DNA of 13,575 nt from Helicobacteraceae bacterium (lineage in GTDB: Bacteria; Campylobacterota; Campylobacteria; Campylobacterales; SZUA-545), in NCBI GenBank assembly GCA_031282285.1, contig JAITEA010000157.1, positions 1 to 13,575 of the forward strand. The letters are read 5' to 3'. The position numbers and the translations under genes were made by a program. Below the pieces are notes generated by a model that worked only from the letters and a program-made list of their open reading frames with translations, did not search any database and had not been told where the DNA came from. Below, one piece after another: positions 1-6,583 of this stretch; within the stretch, counting starts at the first letter, position 1; each line of letters starts with the position of its first letter.

Positions 1-10
1 AAATCGGGGA

Positions 11-1186
11 ATGATTACAGAAGAGGAGGAAACCGACAATGGGAACGCTGAGCAGAGCAGACCCTTCATTACAATGGACAGAGAGCGAGCTGGACGAATT
101 GAGGAAGGGCATGACATCATTAACAGACTATCATTGGACGAAGAGCAAGGAAGGCTTAAGAGCGGTTCAAGAAATGTCGAAGCAACCTTGGTCTTACGAG
201 CAGCAACTGAAACAAGTAGAGTTGGACAGGGAATTGAGGAAATATGGTCTAGCCGCGCTCAAGAACAAGAAGAGCTCCTAGAAAGGTACGCCAAACCAGA
301 AGGCGTCTGGATTGCTCCCGAGACAATAAAATCATGGCAATTTCTTAATGATGGAAATGAAGCAAAAGTATATAGAGACCCAAATAACCCAGACTATGTG
401 CTAAAAGAGGTATTTGATTATTCACATTTCTCAAAAACCCCTCTCGATTTTTTAGATCGCATCGCTTTATACAACTCTATATTCCCTGAAGCTCCGTATG
501 AGCTAGTAGGATTTACAGGACCGACTACATTATCCACTTCATTTGGGGTTATTTTGCGTCAAAAGTATGTTAATGGGCGGGAGCTAACTTGGGACGAACT
601 GCCTTTGATACAGGCTGAGATGGAGAAAAGGGGGCTTAAGTTTGCAAAAAATAGCATATATGTGAACTCTAATTATGTGATAAATGATGTAAATCCCCGC
701 AATGCAAGACAAACAGCCGACGGAAAGATTATATTTATAGATGTAGCCCCAGAGCTGAATACTAAACGAACTCGCTTTAGAGGGAAAAGAGAGTATGGGG
801 ATTATAGCGTTAGAAGCGTAGAAGAAGCCAAGAAACAACAACAAGCAACCAATAAAGAGAGATATGCTTACGAATATCAAAGCGACGCGGAAGACGATTC
901 TTTAACGCTACGAAAGCTACTTAAAGCTATTGATAGCGAAGAGAGAAAAGATAGTATAAGACGAGAGCTAGAGGGTATAGCAGGAGAAGTTACTCATAAT
1001 GAATATTTTTCATCAAGAACTATTAACGATCTAGCAAAAATTATAGCCAAAGCAACAGAGAATGGAAAAGTAGATAAGACAACCATAATCAACGCTCAGA
1101 CAATACTTGAAGAGTTAGCCGAATCGGGCAAGTTAAGAAAACAAGGATTGTGGGAGTGGAAAGAATACGAGACTCAAACCTCTTAA
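11..1186 (+). CDS. polyvalent-protein-type serine/threonine/tyrosine kinase domain protein
   Basis: The region from about residue 100 to 255 resembles the kinase domain found in polyvalent proteins of phages and conjugative elements. Landmarks in order: DGNEAKVYRD (114-123) in place of the glycine loop, YVLKEV with the ATP-binding-type lysine K132, FGVILRQKYVNG (178-189), the catalytic loop NDVNPRNAR with D226 and N231 in the canonical D-x4-N spacing, and IFIDVAP with D244 at the DFG-aspartate position. All key residues are present, so activity is plausible. Residues 255-391 are a charged, mostly helical tail that I cannot assign. The 5' end is uncertain: ATG 11 and ATG 74 have no good ribosome site, there is no ATG between 76 and the domain, and another well-supported ORF (39-281) occupies the same DNA. 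The true start may be a TTG at 188, or the gene may be frameshifted near 281. The AT-rich DNA suggests transfer. Polyvalent kinases are proposed to modify host proteins; the target here is unknown. Confidence 0.72.
   Translation: MITEEEETDNGNAEQSRPFITMDRERAGRIEEGHDIINRLSLDEEQGRLKSGSRNVEATLVLRAATETSRVGQGIEEIWSSRAQEQEELLERYAKPEGVWIAPETIKSWQFLNDGNEAKVYRDPNNPDYVLKEVFDYSHFSKTPLDFLDRIALYNSIFPEAPYELVGFTGPTTLSTSFGVILRQKYVNGRELTWDELPLIQAEMEKRGLKFAKNSIYVNSNYVINDVNPRNARQTADGKIIFIDVAPELNTKRTRFRGKREYGDYSVRSVEEAKKQQQATNKERYAYEYQSDAEDDSLTLRKLLKAIDSEERKDSIRRELEGIAGEVTHNEYFSSRTINDLAKIIAKATENGKVDKTTIINAQTILEELAESGKLRKQGLWEWKEYETQTS
39..281 (+). CDS. small hypothetical protein, 80 aa, phage-like context
   Basis: I do not recognise this protein. 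An excellent Shine-Dalgarno sequence (AGAGGAGG) stands about seven bases before the ATG, the best ribosome site in the left end of the window. The product is charged and probably helical, with three spaced tryptophans in the contexts LQWTES, YHWTKS and QPWSYE, and a lysine-rich end (LKNKKSS). It lies wholly inside the kinase frame (11-1186) in another phase, so at most one frame can be fully real over 39-281. Its amino acid make-up looks more natural than the Glu/Arg-rich product of the other frame. Read this way, the frame changes near 281 and it would be either a separate gene before the kinase or the kinase's true N-terminus joined by a one-base shift. An upstream gene may end at 14 (TGA) or 51 (TGA) in the other two frames. 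Confidence 0.5.
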   Translation: MGTLSRADPSLQWTESELDELRKGMTSLTDYHWTKSKEGLRAVQEMSKQPWSYEQQLKQVELDRELRKYGLAALKNKKSS

Positions 1187-1195
1187 GATAGACTA

Positions 1196-1411
1196 ATGCA
1201 ACTAAAAGAAAGAGCTGCTAGCCTTTCTAGCCGTGCCGCTAAGCTTAATATAACAATAAGCGCTACAACTCGAAAAGTCTTTGATAGTATTGCTCAAGCT
1301 ATAGATGAGAACGAGAAGGACATACAAGAGTGGAATCGGTGGTTAGGCAGGCTTGAGGATAAAATAGAAGCAAGGGAAATAGATACAACAAGACTAAGAA
1401 ACAAATATTGA
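1196..1411 (+). CDS. small coiled-coil hypothetical protein, 71 aa
   Basis: This starts nine bases after the kinase stop, so it is probably cotranscribed, though the ribosome site is weak (AAGATAG). The product is rich in Ala, Lys, Glu and Arg with heptad-like hydrophobic spacing, from LKERAASLSSRAAKL through RLEDKIEAREIDTTRL, and probably forms one long helix or coiled coil. It has no signal peptide or membrane segment. The family is not recognised. It shares the AT-rich composition of the kinase and probably belongs to the same mobile-element remnant. A short inverted repeat (GTTACC at 1412-1417, GGTAAC at 1433-1438) follows the stop directly and could be a weak terminator, but no T-run follows it. 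Confidence 0.55.
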   Translation: MQLKERAASLSSRAAKLNITISATTRKVFDSIAQAIDENEKDIQEWNRWLGRLEDKIEAREIDTTRLRNKY

Positions 1412-1852
1412 GTTACCACTACAAGAAGGGACGGTAACAATAAGCCAATCAAGCTCATAAGCTTAACTTAAGCTCTGCTATTGATAGGTTAGATATACTT
1501 CATTTTTGATTTGAAATAATGTATGGTTTATGATTTTTCGGGCGATAGTATTTTTTCGCTTATATTCGCCCTGTTGGTTTTTTGGTGGATTTGGCGCAAA
1601 GGCGAATAAACTCAAACAGCGCGGACGACAGCTTTAGATTTCGCCCCTCCCGCGCTCGTTCGCCCAAAACTAAGCCGTTTCGTTACTGGTTTAATTTGGC
1701 GTCGAGGTTTCAACTCCCATTAGCAAGAGACGCGGAGGTACAACCTCCCCCCCTCCCCTATCGACGGCGAGGGGAACAAGTTTCAATTCGCGTAGCGCGG
1801 ATCGATCTTGACGGTTTATATAAAATCAACGCTCGCGGCGGCTTAATGCGGG
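1412..1852. other. non-coding stretch between mobile remnant and purH
   Basis: I see no convincing gene in these 441 bases. From left to right: a 6-bp inverted repeat with a 15-base loop (1412-1438); a perfect palindrome AGCTTAA-C-TTAAGCT (1460-1474); a strongly AT-rich stretch to about 1540; an inverted repeat GGGCGA/TCGCCC (1540-1571) followed by a T-run, which could be a weak terminator; then GC-rich DNA with a CRISPR-repeat-like pair (1707-1817) and a small hairpin TCCCCT/AGGGGA (1754-1775). The composition changes from AT-rich to GC-rich near 1540-1600, probably the junction between acquired and resident DNA. An open frame at 1582-1881 is arginine/proline-rich, lacks a ribosome site and runs into purH; I do not call it. 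Confidence 0.6.
1707..1817. repeat. CRISPR-repeat-like pair (possible relic)
   Basis: A 38-base stretch at 1707-1744 begins GTTTCAACTCCCATTAGC and ends GGTACAAC. Read on the minus strand it begins GTTG and ends AATGGGAGTTGAAAC, the style of many CRISPR repeats, with a CTCC/GGAG arm pair. A second GTTTCAA begins at 1780, exactly 73 bases later, which would be 38 of repeat plus 35 of spacer. However, the second copy diverges after about seven bases, and no third unit or cas gene is seen. It may be a decayed array end or chance. Confidence 0.2.
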
Positions 1853-3388
1853 TTAATGCAGGAAATGCCGGACGCCCGTAAAAACCATCGCTATATTATG
1901 CTCGTTCGCCGCGTCGATCACCTCTTGATCGCGCGCGCTGCCGCCCGTCTGCGCTATCGCCGCCACGCCGCTTAAACTCGCCGCGTCGATAGAGTCGCGG
2001 AAGGGGAAAAACGCCTCGCTCGCCATCGACGCACCGCGTATGTTGCAACCCATAGTTTCGGCTTTACGCATAGCGGCGAGCGCCGAATCGACGCGGCTTG
2101 TCATACCCATTCCGATCGCTACGAGCGTTCGATCTTTGACATACGCCACGCAGTTGGACTTTGTAAGCGCGGCGATCAGCCACGCTACGCGCAGATCGGC
2201 TTTTTGCGCCTCGCTCGGAGCCAAGCGCGTTACGACTTTCGCCGCGTCGATCTCCGCGGCGCTAGCCTCGTCGCTTTCTTGCAGTACAAACCCGCCTAGA
2301 ATATGCTTAAAATCGATCTTATCGCGCAGATCGCTCAGCCGGTCGCCCTCGCCCGCTTTGAACAGTTTAAGCCGTTTCTTAGCCGCGAAAACGCCAAGCG
2401 CCGCCTCGCTGAAACTTGGCGCGATAATCGCCTCGATAAACATCTTGCTTATCTTTAGCGCGAGCGCCTCGTCGACCGCGCCGTTGATCGCTACGACGCC
2501 GCCAAACGCCGATAGGCTGTCGCAGCGCAGCGCCTCGTCCCACGCCTCGCAAAGATTTTCGCGCAGGCTGAAACCGCACGGATTGCCGTGCTTGACGATA
2601 CAGATCGCGCTTTCGCCGAAGGCGCGGGCGATCTTGATTGCGGCGGACGCGTCGGTCAGATTGTTGAAACTCGCCTCGCCTCGCAATACCTTAAAGTCGT
2701 TCGAGTAAAAATCGTCGAATTGATACAAAAAGCCCTTTTGATGCGGGTTTTCGCCGTAGCGCAGAGGGAACGCCAGCGAGCCTGCGATCGTCGCGCTTCG
2801 CGCCGCCAAGCCAAAGCGCGCGCCCATATAGCCCGCGATCGTCGCGTCGTATCGCGCGGTGTGTTCGTAGGCTTTGACCATCAGCGCGGCGCGGAACTCG
2901 TAGCCGTCGTCGCCGTTTGCGAGGGCGTCCAAGATCGCCTCGTAGTCGCTCGGATCGGTCGCCACTATCACGGACGCGAAGTTTTTAGCCGCGGCGCGAA
3001 TCAGCGCGGGACCTCCGATATCGATATTTTCTATAATCTCGGCGAGATCGTCCGTTCGTTTCGTCGTAGCTTTGAACGGGTAGAGATTGACGCAGACAAG
3101 ATCGATAGGCGCTACCCCGTTGGCGCCCGCCTGAATGCAATCTTGCTCGTTGTCGCGGCGAAACAAAACGCCGCCGTGAATAACCGGATGCAGCGTTTTG
3201 ACGCGCCCGCCAAACAGCTCCCCATAGCCCGTGAGATCGGAAACTTCAATCGCCTCTACGCCGCTTGATCGCAGCGCTCTCAGCGTGCCGCCCGTACTGA
3301 TAATCTCGTAACCGCTCGCGATCAGCGCCTTTGCGAACGCCGCGACGCCGCTCTTATCGCTTACCGAAATCAAAGCCCTTTTTGCCAT
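1853..3388 (-). CDS. purH: bifunctional AICAR formyltransferase / IMP cyclohydrolase
   Basis: PurH performs the last two steps of purine synthesis: formylation of AICAR with 10-formyl-THF, then ring closure to IMP, in the cytosol. The 511-residue length is normal. The N-terminal cyclohydrolase (MGS-like fold) shows SVSDKSG (8-14), STGGT (31-35), GRVKTLHPVIHGG (61-73) and NLYPF (101-105). The C-terminal transformylase shows LRYGENPHQKG (209-219), the catalytic Lys-His of KHGNPCG (266-272), SAFGGVVA (293-300), SRVDS (431-435), FFPFRDSID (460-468) and the end FTGVRHFLH. I chose the ATG at 3388 over a TTG 15 bases upstream because GCGAGG lies about six bases before the ATG and homologues start MAKRALISVS. 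It is divergent from the sensor gene at 3476, with about 87 bp between them. No terminator is clear after its stop. Confidence 0.96.
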   Translation of the reverse strand: MAKRALISVSDKSGVAAFAKALIASGYEIISTGGTLRALRSSGVEAIEVSDLTGYGELFGGRVKTLHPVIHGGVLFRRDNEQDCIQAGANGVAPIDLVCVNLYPFKATTKRTDDLAEIIENIDIGGPALIRAAAKNFASVIVATDPSDYEAILDALANGDDGYEFRAALMVKAYEHTARYDATIAGYMGARFGLAARSATIAGSLAFPLRYGENPHQKGFLYQFDDFYSNDFKVLRGEASFNNLTDASAAIKIARAFGESAICIVKHGNPCGFSLRENLCEAWDEALRCDSLSAFGGVVAINGAVDEALALKISKMFIEAIIAPSFSEAALGVFAAKKRLKLFKAGEGDRLSDLRDKIDFKHILGGFVLQESDEASAAEIDAAKVVTRLAPSEAQKADLRVAWLIAALTKSNCVAYVKDRTLVAIGMGMTSRVDSALAAMRKAETMGCNIRGASMASEAFFPFRDSIDAASLSGVAAIAQTGGSARDQEVIDAANEHNIAMVFTGVRHFLH

Positions 3389-3475
3389 ACTAAACCTCGC
3401 CAAATAATAATCGCCGCAGGTTTTTAGCCAAAAACGGCTTAGCTCCTTTAGGTTTTTTTGCCTAAACTTCCAATA

Positions 3476-5086
3476 ATGAATACGATTGGTTCAAAAATCG
3501 CTTCGCACACGAAGCGTCTGATTATCTGGCAGTTCCTATGCGTTTGCGTGCCGATTGCCGCGCTTTTCGCGCTCCCGACCAAGCAGGTCGAGCTGCACAA
3601 GGAGAGCTACAAAGCGGTTTTCGACGAAACGGCGCGAACGATAACGAAGGTCAAAGCGAACAGCCTGCGCGAGAGGATCGAGCTTATCGGCGCCGACGCG
3701 CTGAGCCTCTCCACGCAGGCGAGCGAGCTTTTCACCTACTCCGATCGCTTCAACTACAACGCGACCTTCTACAAAGAGGGCGATCTGTACAAAAACGAGA
3801 CGAAAAAGCCGTTCACCTTCTACACGCCAATCGAGCTGAATCAAGACGCGCGCAAAAAGGCGAGCCGCCTGTTGCTGGCGCTACCGATTTTGACGGAGCG
3901 CACAAACGCTATGCCGGTTTCTAGCGGCTTTGTATATCTTGAAGACCCTTTCGCGCTGGTCTATCCGCCGATCGCCTCGGTCGATCTCAACGCAAGCTCC
4001 AACGAATCGCTGTACGAGAGCGTCCGCAAGAATCCGCGCAAGCAGTGGCGGCTTTCGATTAACGGCGGCTTAAAGATTGTCGCGCCCGTTTTCGCCGCCA
4101 ACCGGCCTATCGGCGTAACGGGTTTTGAGCTGTCCAAAGAGAAGCTATTCGGCGATACTATCAAGGATATTCCGGCGGCGCAAAACGGTTTCGCGTTTGT
4201 TGCCGACACGCAAAACAGGAAGATTTTGTACGGCTCCGTTTCGGGCGGTTTTAACGAGCAAAGCTATTTTTCAGGTATTAAGCAGGAGCGATTCGAGCTG
4301 ATCGAAGAGGAGCTGGAGGGGTTGCCCATAACGCTGGTTTACGGAGCGCCGATTGGCGAGATCGATCCCAAAGGCGCCAAATTGTACAAAGAGTTGATGT
4401 ATATCGCCGCTATCATTGCCGCGTCGGTGGCGCTCTTTTACCTCGCGCTTGGTCTGCAAAGCGCCAGATCGGCTAGAAAGCTGACGGAAACCATCACGCG
4501 CCCGCTGGATATGGTGGCGCGGTTTTCCTATCGTCTTGGAACGCGCAAAGCCGATCGGCTGGAAGCGATGGGGATCACGGAGTTTGACGACTTTGCCAAC
4601 CATATCCGTTTGACGCACTCCAAATTGCTGCCGCCGCTTACGATCGACGACGCGACCGGCTTGTATAATCGCAGGGCGCTGCTAGAGGATTTGGAGGGCA
4701 AAGGTCCGTTTGGTCTGATCGTAATCGGCGTACATCTTCGCTGCGACGACGATCTGCTCTATCTTGCCGCTTACGATTACGCTATGAAGCGTTCAAGCGA
4801 GCTTATAGGCAGAGTGATCTCCGGCGCCGATACGATATATTTTATAGGTTCAAACAGGCTCGCGGTATTAACTAATATCGAAACGCGGGACGCTCTTGTA
4901 TCGATCGCTAATAAGATCGTCGATATGATCGACAACGGATCGTTTGAGTTCCGCGATAATAGTCTCGAGGCGAAAGCCGTTTTCGGCGCGGCTCTGGGCG
5001 ATAAGAATATCGGCGGCGCTAAGCTGATCGCGAACGCCGAAGCGGAATTGCTCAAAAACCTGTCTTTTCAGTCCGACGGGCGATAA
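3476..5086 (+). CDS. membrane sensor: Cache-like, HAMP-like and degenerate GGDEF domains
   Basis: Layout (numbered from this ATG): transmembrane helix about 15-33, an extracytoplasmic region of about 270 residues with double-Cache features (FALVYPPIASVDL, then LKIVAPVFAANRPIGVTG), a second helix about 307-327 (MYIAAIIAASVALFYLALG), a HAMP-like linker containing TITRPLD, then a GGDEF-like domain from about 390. The GGDEF start is clear (DDATGLYNRRALLEDLE), but the GG[DE]EF signature is replaced by FIGSNRLAV and the usual D-x-FK-x-xND metal/substrate segment is absent, so diguanylate cyclase activity is not expected. It may act as a pseudo-enzyme or nucleotide sensor. A TTG at 3458 with AGG upstream could add six residues; it lies within a small inverted repeat (TTTAGG 3447-3452, CCTAAA 3461-3466). 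Neither start has a strong ribosome site. A TPR gene follows 24 bp downstream. Confidence 0.82.
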   Translation: MNTIGSKIASHTKRLIIWQFLCVCVPIAALFALPTKQVELHKESYKAVFDETARTITKVKANSLRERIELIGADALSLSTQASELFTYSDRFNYNATFYKEGDLYKNETKKPFTFYTPIELNQDARKKASRLLLALPILTERTNAMPVSSGFVYLEDPFALVYPPIASVDLNASSNESLYESVRKNPRKQWRLSINGGLKIVAPVFAANRPIGVTGFELSKEKLFGDTIKDIPAAQNGFAFVADTQNRKILYGSVSGGFNEQSYFSGIKQERFELIEEELEGLPITLVYGAPIGEIDPKGAKLYKELMYIAAIIAASVALFYLALGLQSARSARKLTETITRPLDMVARFSYRLGTRKADRLEAMGITEFDDFANHIRLTHSKLLPPLTIDDATGLYNRRALLEDLEGKGPFGLIVIGVHLRCDDDLLYLAAYDYAMKRSSELIGRVISGADTIYFIGSNRLAVLTNIETRDALVSIANKIVDMIDNGSFEFRDNSLEAKAVFGAALGDKNIGGAKLIANAEAELLKNLSFQSDGR

Positions 5087-5110
5087 ACTTTTGTATCAAG
5101 GGGAAATTAA

Positions 5111-5635
5111 ATGAAACTATTCGCTTTTTTTGCCGCGCTGTGCGCGCTGTCGTTCGCGCAGAGCGCGAGCGATCTGTTCAAGAGCGCCGAAGAGCTGTTC
5201 AAAGCGGGCGCGAAGGCTTACGATCGCGGCGATTACAACGGCTCGATAGAGCGTTATTCGCGGGCGATCGAGACCAATCCAAGATATATCGACGCCTATC
5301 TAAACCGCGCCGCCGTCTATTATTATCTGGGCGATTACAACGCCTCGGTCGCCGATAATAGCGCCGCTATTGAAATCGATCCAAGCAATGCCGCGGCGTA
5401 TAAAAGCAGAGGCGTAGCCTATTACGCGCTTGGCGAATACAATCAATCGATAGCCGATCTTACAAAAGCTATCTCGATCGACCCTAATTTCGACTACGCC
5501 TACCACTACCGCGCGCTTGCCTATATAGAAATCGGAGAGCTTGAAAAAGCCGCCAAAGACGTTAATACAGCCTGCGATCTGGACGCTTGCGATCTGATGC
5601 AGCGCTTAAATATCGACGGTCTTACAAACGACTAA
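5111..5635 (+). CDS. exported tetratricopeptide repeat protein
   Basis: The 174-residue product opens with a signal peptide (MKLFAFFAALCALSFA, probable cleavage before QSA), so it should act in the periplasm. Four TPR-like units follow at roughly 27-60, 61-93, 94-127 and 128-160. The consensus is easy to see in repeated GDYN/GEYN turns and endings such as AIETNPRY, AIEIDPSN and AISIDPNF. The last unit is less regular and contains two cysteines (CDLDAC). TPR arrays bind peptides or partner proteins; the partner is not known. AAGGGG before the ATG is a good ribosome site. The gap of 24 bases after the Cache/GGDEF-like gene suggests one operon, and the TPR protein could contact that sensor's outer domain, but this is inference from position. 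Confidence 0.88.
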   Translation: MKLFAFFAALCALSFAQSASDLFKSAEELFKAGAKAYDRGDYNGSIERYSRAIETNPRYIDAYLNRAAVYYYLGDYNASVADNSAAIEIDPSNAAAYKSRGVAYYALGEYNQSIADLTKAISIDPNFDYAYHYRALAYIEIGELEKAAKDVNTACDLDACDLMQRLNIDGLTND

Positions 5636-5665
5636 TTAAAACCGCGCAAAGACAGAGCGCAAGGC

Positions 5666-6583
5666 TTAGAATATAGACAAGCCGGTTTTGTGCGCGAAAA
5701 TCTCCAAAGCCTCGCTCGCGGCGAGCGACACGCCGTCTTTGTTCAGCGCGGGCGACCACGCGGCGAGCGCCATTTTACCCGGGGCTACGACGACGATCGC
5801 GCCGCTTACGCAGCTTTTGCCCGGCAGCCCGATTCTAAAGGCGAAATCGCCGGAGACATCGTAATGTCCGCAAGTAAGCAGTATGGAGTTGATCCGCTTT
5901 GCCTGCGAGGCGCTGATTACGCGCTTTTTGCTGACGGGGCATTCGCCTTTGTTCGCCAAAAACAGCAACGAGCGCGCCAAATCCGCGCAGGAAGCCTCCA
6001 TAGCGCACTGGTAAAAGTAGAGCATCGCGACGGTTTGCGGGTGGTTTTCGAGATTTTTGAAACTCGCTATAAGGTGCGCGATCGCCTTTGTGCGATGACC
6101 GTGCTCAATCTCAAGGTGCGCGATCTCCTCGTTGAAGCCAATCGACGCGTTGCCGCTTCTTTCGCGCAGAAACTCCAGCATCGCCGCTTTGGTCTCCTTG
6201 CCCTTTTCCGTCAGGATAATATCGGTCGTAACGATCGCGCCCGCGTTCGTCAGCGGGTTTCGCGGTATCCCGTAGCCAAGCTCTAGCAGCAGCAGCGAAT
6301 TAAACTCGCTGCCCGCGTTTTCGCGCTCCACCCTGCGCCAGAGATCGCCGCCCAATATCCCAAACGCCTGCGTCAGCGCGAAAACCTTCGATATGCTCTG
6401 GATAGAGAACTTATCCTCCGCGTCGCCCACGCTGAAAAGCTCGCCTTCAACCGTAGCCAGCGCCATAGCGAATTTGGTCGGATCGGCTATGGCGAGCGCG
6501 GGGATATAGTTCGCCACGCTGCCCTTGCCAAGCGAGCCTCTTACCTCGTCGGCGACTTCGTTCAATATTTTTTGCAGATTCAT
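5666..6583 (-). CDS. glsA: glutaminase (GlsA family) with a changed substrate-contact residue
   Basis: It hydrolyses L-glutamine to glutamate and ammonia in the cytosol. At 305 residues it matches the serine-dependent glutaminase family of E. coli YbaS/YneH. The catalytic S63-x-x-K66 lies in FSIQSISK; other family blocks are IPRNPLTNAGAI (107-117), LYFYQCAM (188-195), LLTCGHYDVSGDFAFR (235-250), GKSCVSGAIVVVAPG (255-269) and WSPALN (276-281). Known glutamine contacts map to S63, N113, E158, Y189, Y241 and V259, all kept. The remaining one, an Asn following the Arg in the family's RN-A-A segment, is Thr165 here (codon ACA). Its ATG overlaps the upstream bax stop in ATGA, so translation is probably coupled. 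Its stop is 30 bp from the convergent TPR gene stop. The fold assignment is firm; full activity is less sure because of T165. Confidence 0.94.
   Translation of the reverse strand: MNLQKILNEVADEVRGSLGKGSVANYIPALAIADPTKFAMALATVEGELFSVGDAEDKFSIQSISKVFALTQAFGILGGDLWRRVERENAGSEFNSLLLLELGYGIPRNPLTNAGAIVTTDIILTEKGKETKAAMLEFLRERSGNASIGFNEEIAHLEIEHGHRTKAIAHLIASFKNLENHPQTVAMLYFYQCAMEASCADLARSLLFLANKGECPVSKKRVISASQAKRINSILLTCGHYDVSGDFAFRIGLPGKSCVSGAIVVVAPGKMALAAWSPALNKDGVSLAASEALEIFAHKTGLSIF

Noticed and set aside
1582..1881. Open frame of 99 codons before and into the end of purH
   Set aside because: Its product is Arg/Pro-rich and low in complexity, it has no ribosome site, and it overlaps the purH 3' end; more likely an open frame due to GC-rich DNA.
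2040..3268. Long plus-strand open frames opposite purH (222 and 226 codons)
   Set aside because: They are antisense shadows of a certain purH gene; their products have skewed Ala/Arg/Ser composition and no family features.
3404..3409. TATTAT on the minus strand as a purH -10 element
   Set aside because: The implied transcription start would fall at the purH ribosome site, leaving it outside or at the very end of the mRNA.
3427..3466. Two small inverted repeats (AGCC/GGCT and TTTAGG/CCTAAA) before the sensor gene as a riboswitch
   Set aside because: The stems are only 4 and 6 bp and there is no recognisable aptamer; they may be operators or chance.
5638..5689. Inverted repeat AAAACCG / CGGTTTT spanning the glsA stop, possible terminator for the TPR gene
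   Set aside because: The loop is about 38 bases and includes coding sequence, and the T-run is only four bases; too weak to call.
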